DNA of 64,000 nucleotides from Anaerolineae bacterium. Lineage in GTDB: Bacteria > Chloroflexota > Anaerolineae > UBA4142 > SHND01. Below the pieces are notes generated by a model. The model was given only the letters and a program-made list of their open reading frames with translations, did no database searches and was not told the DNA's origin. Location of the stretch: positions 109,007 through 173,006 of the forward strand of contig JADZCJ010000083.1 of assembly GCA_020851635.1 (NCBI GenBank). The letters are read 5' to 3'. Shown piece after piece: positions 17,874 through 26,261 of the stretch (position 1 is the first letter of the stretch; each line of letters starts with the position of its first letter). The position numbers and the translations under genes are program-made.

Positions 17874-18901
17874 GCCGCTGCCCCGGCAGAATCGTCGGAC
17901 GTGCCGGTCGGTTCCGCAGCAGCTGCATTCTCGTATAAATAACAGGCAACCTGGTGGCTGGGCGCAACCGCATAGAGCCGGGGCTGGGAGGCGAGACAGT
18001 GGTCCATTCGAAATGAACAGCGCGGATAAAAGCGACATCCGCTCTTGACGTGCGCGCGCAGCGCTTCATCGTCAGGGAGACTGACCTGCAAATCCCAACG
18101 CTGGTCGGGATCGGGTGACGGGATCGAATCCATCAACTGGCGCACATACGGATGTTTCGGCTGTTCGATCACGCTTGTCGTGCTGCCGCGTTCCGCGATA
18201 CGTCCTTGATACAAGACCACGATATCATCGCTGATTTGATACGCCGTAGAAAGGTCATGCGTGATATAAAGGAACGAGATGCCGTTTTGGTCGCGCAGTC
18301 TCTGCATAATGTCCAGGATCATGGCGCGCAGTGAGGCATCCACCATCGAGACGGGCTCATCGGCTACAATCAAACGCGGTTTCAACAAGTAGGCGCGCCC
18401 GATCATCATGCGCTGTCTCTGCCCGCCGCTCAGCTGATGGGGATATTTGTTCAGGATTTCCTTTGCTTGCAAGCCGACAATATTCAGAGCCGATTCGATC
18501 AGCGCGTCCGCTTGCTCTTTGGTCTCTGCCAATCGGAAATTGTGAATGACCATGTCATAGACATGGCGAACGGGATAAAAGGGGTTATAGACCGCATACG
18601 GGTCTTGCATGACCGCCTGCACGTGCCGCCGGTATACTTTTTTGTCGGCGCGAGACATTTTTGTCACGTCTGTGCCTTCAAAAGCGATTCGTCCCGTGGT
18701 CAGTTCGGTGAAACCGAGCACGAGGTTGGCGAGGGTTGACTTGCCGCTCCCGCTTTCTCCCGCAATGGTGACGATGCGCGCCGGCTTGTCGGGGATGATC
18801 AAATCAAAATCCTGAAGCGCGACCACCCGGCGGCCGCGTTCCAGAAAACCACCGCCATATATTTTGGTCGCGCCCTGGATATCGAGAAGGGGGGGAGACA
18901 T
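17870..18901 (-). CDS. dppF: Oligopeptide/dipeptide ABC transporter ATP-binding protein (DppF/OppF type)
   Basis: 343 residues. The Walker A is GESGSGKSTLANL, the signature LSGGQRQRMMIGRAYL and the Walker B LIVADEPVSMVDAS. The C-terminal oligopeptide HPY extension carries a Cys cluster (CRFYPRCSFRMDHC). GGFLERGRRVVALQDFDL is typical of DppF. ATG 18901 is chosen because it starts just before the conserved LLDIQGATKIY strand; an ATG at 18943 is possible. It lies downstream of the partner ATPase, separated by a 94-bp inverted-repeat element at 18911-19004. It powers import together with the permeases upstream. Confidence 0.92.
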   Translation of the reverse strand: MSPPLLDIQGATKIYGGGFLERGRRVVALQDFDLIIPDKPARIVTIAGESGSGKSTLANLVLGFTELTTGRIAFEGTDVTKMSRADKKVYRRHVQAVMQDPYAVYNPFYPVRHVYDMVIHNFRLAETKEQADALIESALNIVGLQAKEILNKYPHQLSGGQRQRMMIGRAYLLKPRLIVADEPVSMVDASLRAMILDIMQRLRDQNGISFLYITHDLSTAYQISDDIVVLYQGRIAERGSTTSVIEQPKHPYVRQLMDSIPSPDPDQRWDLQVSLPDDEALRAHVKSGCRFYPRCSFRMDHCLASQPRLYAVAPSHQVACYLYENAAAAEPTGTSDDSAGAAA

Positions 18902-18910
18902 GTCAGAAAC

Positions 18911-19004
18911 TAGTGCAACAACATGATGAAATTGCCGAGTCAAGTGCTGGCGCGCGAGTTATAAAACCGGATACTTTACTACGCAATCTCATGTTGTTGC
19001 ACTA
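18911..19004. mobile_element. Putative 94-bp MITE-like element with TA flanks
   Basis: Two perfect 15-base inverted arms (tagtgcaacaacatg at 18911-18925 and its complement at 18990-19004) flank 64 bases without obvious coding. Each arm ends in TA. The arrangement fits a miniature element with 13-bp inverted ends inserted at TA, as IS630/Tc1-type transposases do. It fills the only sizeable gap between two ATPase genes and provides the TAG stop of the upstream ATPase. Confidence 0.55.
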
Positions 19005-20075
19005 TTGGAGCGCGTCATACAGATGACATGCGACTTGGTGCTGTGGTTTGGTTTCCTTGAGTGGTGGGCGAACACGACGGCACACCTCCATCACAAGAGG
19101 ACAGCGCGATTGGAAAATACAGCCGGGCGGCGGATAACGCAGGTCGTGAGTCAGCCCTTCGGTCAACTTGAGGGGCTTGCGCGTCTTGATGGTCGGCACA
19201 GCTTCGATCAGCAGCTGCGTATACGGATGCAGCGGCTCGGTCAGAATCGTTCTGGCGGGGGCGATTTCTACCATATTCCCGGCATACATCACCGCCATAC
19301 GATCAGCCAGTTGCGCCATCAGCCCCATGTCGTGTCCGATCAAGAGAATCGAGACGCCCAGGCGGTTCTTGATGTCCAACAGGTTCTGCGCCACGATGCG
19401 CTGCACGATCACGTCGAGCGCGCTCGTCGGCTCATCGGCAACGACGAGCGCCGGATTCAGGGCAATCGCCATCGCGATGCAAACACGCTGCTTCATCCCG
19501 CCACTCAACTCGTGCGGATACAGGTCAAAAGTGCGCGCGGGCAGTCCGACCAGCCCAAACAGTGTCAGGATGCGCTGCTTGATCTCGTCGCGCGACATGC
19601 GCGGCGTCACGTGCGCGTCAATCGCATCGCCAATCTGTTCGTGGACGCGCATGACCGGATTGAGCGAGTTCATTGCGCCCTGCGGAATCAACGCGACATC
19701 CCGCCATCGCACCGCTTGCAGCTGCGCCCCTTCCAATTTCACCAGATCGGTCTTGCCGGCAAGGATTATCTCGCCGCCCGCAATCATGCCGGGCGGCTGC
19801 AACAAGCGCAGAATCGCCATCGCGGTTGTCGTTTTGCCACAGCCCGACTCGCCAATCAGTCCCAGCAGTTCACCCTTGAAAATATTGAATGAAACGTCGT
19901 TTACCGCAACAATGCTCGCTTCCCTGGTAGGGTAGACCACCGAGAGATTGCGGATGGCGAGCACAACCTCCTTGTCGAGACCGTTGGGAGAGACCGGGGG
20001 ACGTTCTGCGGCGGTCTGCTCGCGGTTGCCCGCCCGATTTGCCGTCCCCAGACCTTGATTCAATTCCTCGCTCAC
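19002..20075 (-). CDS. dppD: Oligopeptide/dipeptide ABC transporter ATP-binding protein (DppD/OppD type)
   Basis: 357 residues from a GTG start at 20075 that overlaps the permease stop (GTGA). The Walker A is GESGCGKTTTAM, the signature LSGGMKQRVCIAMA and the Walker B LVVADEPTSALD. The C-terminal HPY extension carries Cys residues (CIFQSRCPLVMEVC). An unusually long N-terminal stretch of about 40 residues precedes the conserved VLAIRNLSVVYP strand. The TAG stop lies in the left arm of an inverted-repeat element, so the original C-terminus may have differed slightly. Together with DppF it forms the ATPase pair of the first peptide-type transporter. Confidence 0.92.
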   Translation of the reverse strand: MSEELNQGLGTANRAGNREQTAAERPPVSPNGLDKEVVLAIRNLSVVYPTREASIVAVNDVSFNIFKGELLGLIGESGCGKTTTAMAILRLLQPPGMIAGGEIILAGKTDLVKLEGAQLQAVRWRDVALIPQGAMNSLNPVMRVHEQIGDAIDAHVTPRMSRDEIKQRILTLFGLVGLPARTFDLYPHELSGGMKQRVCIAMAIALNPALVVADEPTSALDVIVQRIVAQNLLDIKNRLGVSILLIGHDMGLMAQLADRMAVMYAGNMVEIAPARTILTEPLHPYTQLLIEAVPTIKTRKPLKLTEGLTHDLRYPPPGCIFQSRCPLVMEVCRRVRPPLKETKPQHQVACHLYDALQ

Positions 20076-21019
20076 TGCGTGCGGACCTTTCGCAAACGGG
20101 GATTCGCGACCTCGTCCAGACCGATAGTCATCAAAAAGAGTCCGACAAAAATAAGCACCAACATTACGATCGGGGGACCCCACCACCACCACATGCCGCG
20201 AAAAATGGCGGCTTGTTGGAGCGCATTGTTGATCGTCATGCCGAGCGTGGGAATCCGTGTCGGACCCAGCCCCAGCGTCTCTACACCGATGGTCGCCAGG
20301 ATCACCAGCGCCACGGTTTCTGTAAAACTGGCAGCCAAAAAGGGCAAAAGGTTCGGCATCATCTCTTTGAACATGATGTCAAACGTTGACGCGCCCGAAA
20401 GACGCGCCAACTGTATAAAGCCGTGTTCGCGCAGAGAAAGGACCTGTGCGCGGATGACGCGCGTGGGCAGGGGCCAGGCAAACAGCGCCATGATCAACCC
20501 CATATTGACGATTTCGAGCTCGGTGGCATAGCTGGCAATCACAATCAAAACCGCCAACCCGGGAATCGTCAGCATCACATCGGCGAGGGTGCTGATGACC
20601 GTGTCCACCCAGCCCCCGGCAAAGCCCGCAATAAAACCGAGCGCCGTGCCAACGATTAGTCCGATAGTTGCGCCAATCAGACCTACGCGCAGCGTCCGCG
20701 GAGTGCCCACGAGCACCACCGCCAGCATATCGCGTCCTTTGCTTTCCGTGCCAAGAGGATGTTCCAAATTGGGCGCTTTGAATCCCTGTTTCTTGTCAAA
20801 GTTTGTGACCCAGAAAGGCACGACATTCGTCGGGCTGGAGCCAATGAGCGCGAGTTTGGGGTCTACAATCAACGGACCAAAGAGTTCGGTGGTGGCAACG
20901 ACCAAAAGCAGCAATAACCCACTGATGAGTTTGGCATTGATCCACGGCGAATCCAACCGCGCCTTGAGACGCGTCATGGCTTGAGCAGGCGGATTTTGGT
21001 CGGCGGTGATGGCGGACAT
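20072..21019 (-). CDS. dppC: Peptide-type ABC transporter permease (DppC family)
   Basis: 315 residues with a cytoplasmic N-terminus, a first membrane span near residues 33-55, a periplasmic loop and five further spans. The EAA-like cytoplasmic loop is recognisable around HGFIQLARLSGASTFDIMFKEMMPNLLP. The loop LGTESKGRDMLAVVLVGTPRTLRVG is the DppC hallmark of the binding-protein-dependent transport domain. The start is one base from the DppB stop, and the gene overlaps the ATPase start, so the order is dppB-dppC-dppD-dppF. Confidence 0.92.
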   Translation of the reverse strand: MSAITADQNPPAQAMTRLKARLDSPWINAKLISGLLLLLVVATTELFGPLIVDPKLALIGSSPTNVVPFWVTNFDKKQGFKAPNLEHPLGTESKGRDMLAVVLVGTPRTLRVGLIGATIGLIVGTALGFIAGFAGGWVDTVISTLADVMLTIPGLAVLIVIASYATELEIVNMGLIMALFAWPLPTRVIRAQVLSLREHGFIQLARLSGASTFDIMFKEMMPNLLPFLAASFTETVALVILATIGVETLGLGPTRIPTLGMTINNALQQAAIFRGMWWWWGPPIVMLVLIFVGLFLMTIGLDEVANPRLRKVRTQ

Positions 21020-21020
21020 G

Positions 21021-22031
21021 TCAATTCTTTTTGAGCGAAATCCGCGGGTCAATCAACGGATATGTCAAATCCAGAATCAATACGGCGATTGCGACGCCGA
21101 CGATAATGTAAAACACAATACCCTGCAGGAGGGTATAGTCGTTGTCCTGAATCGCGCGAAAAAGCTGCGAACCGATGCCGGGGTAACTAAAAATCTGTTC
21201 GACAATGATAAAACCGCCGGCAATCGAGCCGATGGCGACCCCCAGAGCAGTCACCTGCGGCAAAATGGCATTCCGCACGCCATATTTCCAAAAACGTCGT
21301 CCCGATGACAGCCCTTTTGCCTGTGCCATCACCATATAGTCTTCGCCATCCGCCGTGATCATCATGCCGCGCATCCCGAGCGCCCACGAACCCATGCGCA
21401 CCAACACAACAGCCAGCGCGGGCAAAATCGCGTGTCGCGCCACATTCAGAATAAATTCGGGGTTCCAACCGGGAGAGACCTTGCGGTCAAAACCCCCGGC
21501 ATACGGGAGCAGATTGAGGGTCAGCGAAAATACCCAGATGAGCAAAATCCCAAGCATGAACGCGGGAATTGAGGTGAATACGAGAGAAAAGGGCAGGAGA
21601 CTTTTGACGGGGCGCGGGGTGCCGCGCCACGCCATGAGGGCGCCTATAGCATTTCCCAGAACAAAAGAGATCAGCGTGGCAACGACAAGTAGTCCGATCG
21701 TCCAGGGCAGCGTGCGTTGTATCAGATCGTCAACGGTTGCGGGAAACGCCGAAAGCGAATAGCCCTGATTAAACGTGATCGTGTTATACAGGTAACGCAC
21801 GTATTGAATATGGAGGGGCTGGTCGAGTCCAAAGCGGTCTTTCCAGCGCGCAATGAGCTCGGCGCTATTTTCGACGTTTCCGCCTTTCGACATCAAGCGC
21901 CCCAGCAAGGCGCTCGTCGGGTCCCCGACCGCGAGGCGCGGAATGATAAAGATGATGGTCATGCCGAGCCAGATGGTCAGCACAAACATCCCAAACCGCT
22001 TGAGTAGATATTTTCCTGTAAGCCCGCGCAT
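21021..22031 (-). CDS. dppB: Peptide-type ABC transporter permease (DppB family)
   Basis: 336 residues with about six membrane spans. The start MRGLTGKYLLKRFGMFVLTIWLGMTIIFIIPRL is the classic DppB N-terminus. The EAA loop reads DYMVMAQAKGLSSGRRFWKYGVRNAILPQVTALG. The C-terminal IVEQIFSYPGIGSQLFRAIQDNDYTLLQGIV is diagnostic for the family. A purine-rich ribosome site (AAGGGA) precedes the ATG. It pairs with DppC for import of the ligand delivered by the substrate-binding lipoprotein encoded at 24199-26112. Confidence 0.93.
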   Translation of the reverse strand: MRGLTGKYLLKRFGMFVLTIWLGMTIIFIIPRLAVGDPTSALLGRLMSKGGNVENSAELIARWKDRFGLDQPLHIQYVRYLYNTITFNQGYSLSAFPATVDDLIQRTLPWTIGLLVVATLISFVLGNAIGALMAWRGTPRPVKSLLPFSLVFTSIPAFMLGILLIWVFSLTLNLLPYAGGFDRKVSPGWNPEFILNVARHAILPALAVVLVRMGSWALGMRGMMITADGEDYMVMAQAKGLSSGRRFWKYGVRNAILPQVTALGVAIGSIAGGFIIVEQIFSYPGIGSQLFRAIQDNDYTLLQGIVFYIIVGVAIAVLILDLTYPLIDPRISLKKN

Positions 22032-22035
22032 TGTG

Positions 22036-22338
22036 TTATTTCCCTTGTCTCGCCCGAAAAGCGGGCGCGTCGCCTGCAATGACAAGAGGTTCGTTCGGGA
22101 ACAGCGGCGCAAGGTTTTCGCGAACCCAATCGGACGCGGCACGACTCGCCGCCTCCATTTGCGATTGTTCCTGATAAATGCTCACGGTTGCAACCACGTC
22201 GGCGCTCACCCGCATCACATAGTAAGCGACAAAGCCGGGACTCGACTCGACGCGCGGCAGATATTCCTCATCCGCAAGTCGCATGATTTCGTCCACCCGG
22301 CCGGGGTCTATGACATACTGTCGCACCATCACATACAT
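22036..22338 (-). CDS. Small ABM-like dimeric alpha/beta-barrel protein
   Basis: 100 residues. MYVMVRQYVIDPGRVDEIM and SPGFVAYYVMRVSADVVATVSIYQEQSQMEAA follow the pattern of the antibiotic-biosynthesis-monooxygenase fold: a beta strand, a helix, then GF-x-x-Y-Y and a fitness-like strand. Such proteins are cofactor-free oxygenases or structural ferredoxin-like dimers. It is encoded 4 nt upstream of DppB in the same operon. Function in the pathway is unknown. Confidence 0.75.
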   Translation of the reverse strand: MYVMVRQYVIDPGRVDEIMRLADEEYLPRVESSPGFVAYYVMRVSADVVATVSIYQEQSQMEAASRAASDWVRENLAPLFPNEPLVIAGDAPAFRARQGK

Positions 22339-22346
22339 GCTTATTT

Positions 22347-23264
22347 CTACTCCAGTATACGCGCTACACGCCGGTTCAAAAAATCGCCGCGCGCAACCAG
22401 CTCTGCGGGTGGCGAAAACGAAATGGGCTGTACAGCTGCATTCGACAAGACGCCTCGTTTGACGAGCAATCGCTTTTCGAGATACAGAGACATTTCCTGG
22501 TTCTGCAAACCAAAGAGCATCTGCGGCAGCGCCCGCTCAAAAAGGTCCATCGCCTTGTCGTGCTCGTTCAGCCGGGCGAGCGTCCACACCCGCGCCAGAA
22601 TACCTGCAATCCCAAGGTTGACCATGCCGCCGCTGATGCCATAGGGCAGCAAATCAAGCATGTATAACCCATGCCACCCTTCGAGGATTCGGACCGCCTT
22701 GTTGACGCCCGCCAAAATTCCGGCAATTTTGCCCGCAACCTGATACATCAATGGTTCTTCCAATCTCAGGTATTGAAAATTCGGGCAGGTCTCGAGCATG
22801 CGTTGACAAAAATCCAAGCCAACCGTCGGTCCGGTGGGATTCCGGTCCTGGATCAGAACAGGCACGCTGACCGCGCGACAAATGGTTTGGCAATATGCCA
22901 GCACGTCGTCGTTGCTCACCAGCGCAGGACGGGGAATGGTGAATGCGATGACGTCCGCGCCCAAAGCAGCATATTGCTGCGCCGCCGCTGCGGCAAGGTC
23001 GGGCGACAAGTGATAGACGGGCGCAATTAAAAGCGCGTGCCCGTCAACAATTTCGACCGCCGCGCGGATGATTTTGGAGCGGTCCGCGTCGGATAATTTC
23101 AAAAATTCAGACAGATGTCCCGGCGCTTGCAGTCCGGAAACACCGATACCCAACGCAAATTCGATCAGCGCCGGTAGACCGGACAGGTCTATTTTGCCTG
23201 TCTCGGACGAGACAGGCAAAGGCACAAGCGGGAGGATGCCCTCCAAAACAAGAGAACGCGACAT
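22347..23264 (-). CDS. Dihydrodipicolinate-synthase-family protein lacking the Schiff-base lysine
   Basis: 305 residues of the DapA/KDG-aldolase TIM-barrel family (EGILPLVPLPV at the start, ALGADVIAFTIPRP, PVLIQDRNPTGPTVGL). Where the family has the catalytic lysine (as in IIGIKEATG) this protein reads FQYLRLEEPL, with Arg encoded by AGA. The usual active-site Tyr region YNVPxRTG reads IQDRNPTGP. A 12-bp hairpin-forming sequence lies inside the coding region at 23193-23220. The start ATG 23264 is 4 nt after the SDR stop. It may be a non-aldolase or regulatory paralogue, in contrast to the intact relative at 44271-45251. Confidence 0.85.
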   Translation of the reverse strand: MSRSLVLEGILPLVPLPVSSETGKIDLSGLPALIEFALGIGVSGLQAPGHLSEFLKLSDADRSKIIRAAVEIVDGHALLIAPVYHLSPDLAAAAAQQYAALGADVIAFTIPRPALVSNDDVLAYCQTICRAVSVPVLIQDRNPTGPTVGLDFCQRMLETCPNFQYLRLEEPLMYQVAGKIAGILAGVNKAVRILEGWHGLYMLDLLPYGISGGMVNLGIAGILARVWTLARLNEHDKAMDLFERALPQMLFGLQNQEMSLYLEKRLLVKRGVLSNAAVQPISFSPPAELVARGDFLNRRVARILE

Positions 23265-23268
23265 GGAG

Positions 23269-24045
23269 TCAGGGAGCGCCCGACGTGACAGACAATCCAC
23301 CATCTACAAACAAGGATTGTCCCGTGATGTTGGAAGCGTCATCACTCGCCATGAAATAGATTGCGGCAGCCAGCTGCGATGGCTCGGCGGGTCTGCCCAG
23401 CAGCGCATATCCCTTGCGACGTTCGCGCAATTCCTGCGGCGTCTCACCGCGTGCCGCCGCCAGTTTTTCGTGAAAGTCCGTGATGGTATAACCGGGACAG
23501 ATGGCATTGACCCGAATTCCATCTTTGCCATACGCCACGGCAAGACTGCGCGTCAGCGACAACAACGCAGCTTTGCTTGCATCATAAAGCGGCATTTCGG
23601 GGCGTCCGACCAGGGCATTTGCCGATGAAGTCATGACAATCGCGCCCGCCCCTTGCTCGATCATTGCGGGCAGGACTGCCTTGCAGCAATAAGCAACGCC
23701 CTTGAGATTTACGTCGAGCATCAACGACCAATCTGCTTCGGTCGCTTCCAGGATACTGCCCAGGACGCGCGCGCCCGCGTTCGCGACGAGCGCATCAATC
23801 CGTCCCCAGGCGTCGAGCGCTGCTCGAGCCGTCGCCTGACAATCCGCTTCCTGCGAGACATCACAGCGCGAAAAGAGCGCCTCTCCGCCGTTTGCGCGGA
23901 CCGAAACGCAAGTGCGCTCGCCATCCTCTGCCGACAGATCCGCAACAACAACACGATAGTTTTCTTTGGCAAACCGGTGGGCGCACGCTTTGCCTATCCC
24001 CGCGCCCGCTCCGGTAATAATCACAACCTTTTTTTGGTCAGTCAT
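23269..24045 (-). CDS. Short-chain dehydrogenase/reductase (SDR)
   Basis: 258 residues. Motifs are TGAGAGIGKACAHRF, VANAGARV, the catalytic Ser in MTSSANA, YDASKAALLSLTRSLA and the C-terminal QSLFVDGGLS. It closely parallels the SDR at 15946-16716 (shared EDGER, GGEALFxRxDVSxExDC and LGRPAEP segments), pointing to a duplication within the operon. It lies between the substrate-binding lipoprotein gene and the DapA-like gene. It probably oxidises a secondary alcohol with NAD(P). Confidence 0.92.
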   Translation of the reverse strand: MTDQKKVVIITGAGAGIGKACAHRFAKENYRVVVADLSAEDGERTCVSVRANGGEALFSRCDVSQEADCQATARAALDAWGRIDALVANAGARVLGSILEATEADWSLMLDVNLKGVAYCCKAVLPAMIEQGAGAIVMTSSANALVGRPEMPLYDASKAALLSLTRSLAVAYGKDGIRVNAICPGYTITDFHEKLAAARGETPQELRERRKGYALLGRPAEPSQLAAAIYFMASDDASNITGQSLFVDGGLSVTSGAP

Positions 24046-24150
24046 TCCGCATTTCCTTCAACACACCTCAAAATTGGATTTCCGAACGATATACATCAGA
24101 GGAATGAACCCGATCAGCAGACGCGTGTGCGCGCCGCTCACTTGGGATTG

Positions 24151-24185
24151 CTTGCGGGAGCCAAAGGGGGCTTGGCTCCCGCAAG
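24151..24185 (-). other. Strong intercistronic stem-loop downstream of the binding-protein gene
   Basis: A perfect 14-bp stem (cttgcgggagccaa and its complement) with a 7-base loop lies 14 nt after the stop of the substrate-binding protein gene. No T-run follows on the - strand, so it is not a simple terminator. Hairpins in this position often protect the binding-protein mRNA and lower expression of downstream permeases. Confidence 0.8.
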
Positions 24186-24198
24186 CTCGTCGTATTCT

Positions 24199-26112
24199 TT
24201 ATTGCGCCGGTTTCAGATTGTGGAAAATGATGAGTGTATTCGTGCCTGCCATGTCGGGCTGAATATACCCGTTCTCTTCCGTCGGCCAATTTGTCCAGAC
24301 CGAGGGATTGATGGGCCAAATCAAATACTGGCTCACGAGCGGGATGCCCGGCAGCTCGGAATACCACAGGTCCATCGCTTGCACCCACAGGTCGTCAATC
24401 TTGGGATCGCCCGGGACAAGCTTGCCGATTTGGTCTACGATTTCACTGTATTTCTTTGCCGTATCGGTATTCCAGCGCCACGAATTGCTGTAAAAGCCGC
24501 TGATGGGTCCATTCCCTTCGGGAATGTGCCGCACCGAATACGAGTCCATGGACTTCCATGGGTCTATCGTCGAACCGCAAGAGCCAAAAAAGACATACAG
24601 TTCGAGTTTGTTATTGAGCAGGTTCTCGACAAATGTCGGAATCGGCTGAATATCCTGTTTGGCGTCAATTCCCGCTGCGCGCAGTTGTTCGATCAACGCG
24701 CCGTTCATGGAATTGATGATCGTGTCATCAAAGTTGACGACGGTTGCCGCGAGCGGCTTGCCATCTTTTTCATAGATCCCGTTGGCGTTGAGGGTATAGC
24801 CCTTGGCTTCAAACACCTTCTTGGCCGCGTCGGCGTCTATTTGTTGAATCGGATATTTCTCGAATATCCCATTGCTTTCGAGCAGCTCGCGGAATTTGTC
24901 CAGCCCTGTGAACGGCGGCAGGAAATTGTATGCGGGCGTGGTAAAACCGTTATAAGCAATGTCAATCAATTTCTCGCGATCAATCACCTGCGCCACAGCC
25001 CAGCGCATTTCGGGGTCGTTCCACGGCTCGACCGTGTGATTGAATTCCAGGTTGCGGCCGCAGACATCAGGGTTCCCATAGGGCGGTTCCTTGGACCATG
25101 CAATAATGTCGGGGTTCTTGGCGATCAGCGTGAGGAACGTGCTCGGACTGGCAATCGCCAGCTGGTCAATGTCGCCATTTTCGAGCGCGGCGGCGCGCGT
25201 GTTTTCATCGCCCAACAGAGTCCAGACAATCGTTTTTACCGCCGGCAGTTCGCGCCAACCGGATTTCGCGCCCCACCAATTTTCATTCAGTTTGTATTGG
25301 AACTCGGTGTCACTGACCACGCGGTCCAGCGTCCAGGCGCCCGAAAAGACGGGCCATCCCTTATCGGGATCATAGTTGGTAAAGGTCACCGGGTCCGCGA
25401 CGCTCTCCCAAATGTGCTTGGGCACAATGCGGACTTCTTGCGATTGGAGTTGTCCCGCCCAAACCGTCAGCTGGAAACGCGGGTCGGATTCGGGCAGAGT
25501 AAATTCCACGGTCCGGTCGTCAACCTTTTTGACGGCAACATCCTTGAATTTGTGAGGGGTGGCAAGGTCAGGGAATTTCTGGATCATTTCGACGGTAAAG
25601 ACCACGTCATCCGCGGTCAGCGGGGTCCCGTCGCTCCACTCGATCCCATCGCGCAGTTTCAATGTCCATACGGTGAAATCGTCATTCGCCGTCATGCTTT
25701 CGCCGAGCCATGGCTCGAATTCGCCGGTGACCAGGTTTGTGGTAAACACCGGTTCGACCAGCGCATTGACGATGCCGTTGGAGCCGCCGCGACCACCCGA
25801 ATACGGGTTAAAGTTTTTGGAATCAGCGACCTGACCGCCTTCGGTATCAAGAATCAGCGTCGTGGCCCGGTCTTGCGCGGCTCCGGAGGAGGCCTGGGTC
25901 GGCTCTGCGGCGGCGGTGGGAGGTACCGCAGTGGCTGCGGGAGGCTGGGTCGCGGCGGGCGCTTCGGTTGCCGCGGGAGGTTGCGTTGCGGCAGGTGGCT
26001 GGGTCGCCGCGGCAGGCGGCGCCGGGGCGGGGGCGCATGCCATCAAGGTCAGCGCCGCCAAAAGTGTCAGAATCGCTAGCAAGGGCGCGATTCGTGTGAC
26101 AGACTTGTTCAT
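24199..26112 (-). CDS. Family 5 (peptide-type) ABC substrate-binding lipoprotein
   Basis: 637 residues. A signal peptide ends in the lipobox LTLMAC, followed by a low-complexity linker built from PPAATQ/PPAATE repeats (about residues 27-75) that probably spans the envelope. The mature part has SBP_5 features: LVEPVFTTNLVTGEFEPWLGESM, FTVWTLKLRDGIEWSDGTPLTADDVVFT (about 155-180) and a domain with DREKLIDIAYNGFTTPAYNFLPP. It delivers peptides, oligosaccharides or other ligands to the DppBCDF transporter encoded downstream. The ribosome site GAGAAGG precedes the ATG. Ligand specificity cannot be inferred. Confidence 0.94.
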   Translation of the reverse strand: MNKSVTRIAPLLAILTLLAALTLMACAPAPAPPAAATQPPAATQPPAATEAPAATQPPAATAVPPTAAAEPTQASSGAAQDRATTLILDTEGGQVADSKNFNPYSGGRGGSNGIVNALVEPVFTTNLVTGEFEPWLGESMTANDDFTVWTLKLRDGIEWSDGTPLTADDVVFTVEMIQKFPDLATPHKFKDVAVKKVDDRTVEFTLPESDPRFQLTVWAGQLQSQEVRIVPKHIWESVADPVTFTNYDPDKGWPVFSGAWTLDRVVSDTEFQYKLNENWWGAKSGWRELPAVKTIVWTLLGDENTRAAALENGDIDQLAIASPSTFLTLIAKNPDIIAWSKEPPYGNPDVCGRNLEFNHTVEPWNDPEMRWAVAQVIDREKLIDIAYNGFTTPAYNFLPPFTGLDKFRELLESNGIFEKYPIQQIDADAAKKVFEAKGYTLNANGIYEKDGKPLAATVVNFDDTIINSMNGALIEQLRAAGIDAKQDIQPIPTFVENLLNNKLELYVFFGSCGSTIDPWKSMDSYSVRHIPEGNGPISGFYSNSWRWNTDTAKKYSEIVDQIGKLVPGDPKIDDLWVQAMDLWYSELPGIPLVSQYLIWPINPSVWTNWPTEENGYIQPDMAGTNTLIIFHNLKPAQ

Positions 26113-26261
26113 GTTCCTTCTCTCTCCTTTGTTCGTGCGCGAGTTGCAATCACATCATCCGGTTGAAATCACCACTGGTTGCGAGTCTGTTTCAAGGTCC
26201 TCCTTTCCACCCCGTCCGGCTCGATTCACGTCCCAACGGGGGGCAGCTGTAAATTGAACAG

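Noticed and set aside
23653..26079. Very long open frame (over 800 codons) on the + strand
   Set aside because: It runs antisense to the substrate-binding lipoprotein and the SDR, has no domain, and its composition is His/Arg-rich as expected for a shadow of GC-biased coding DNA.
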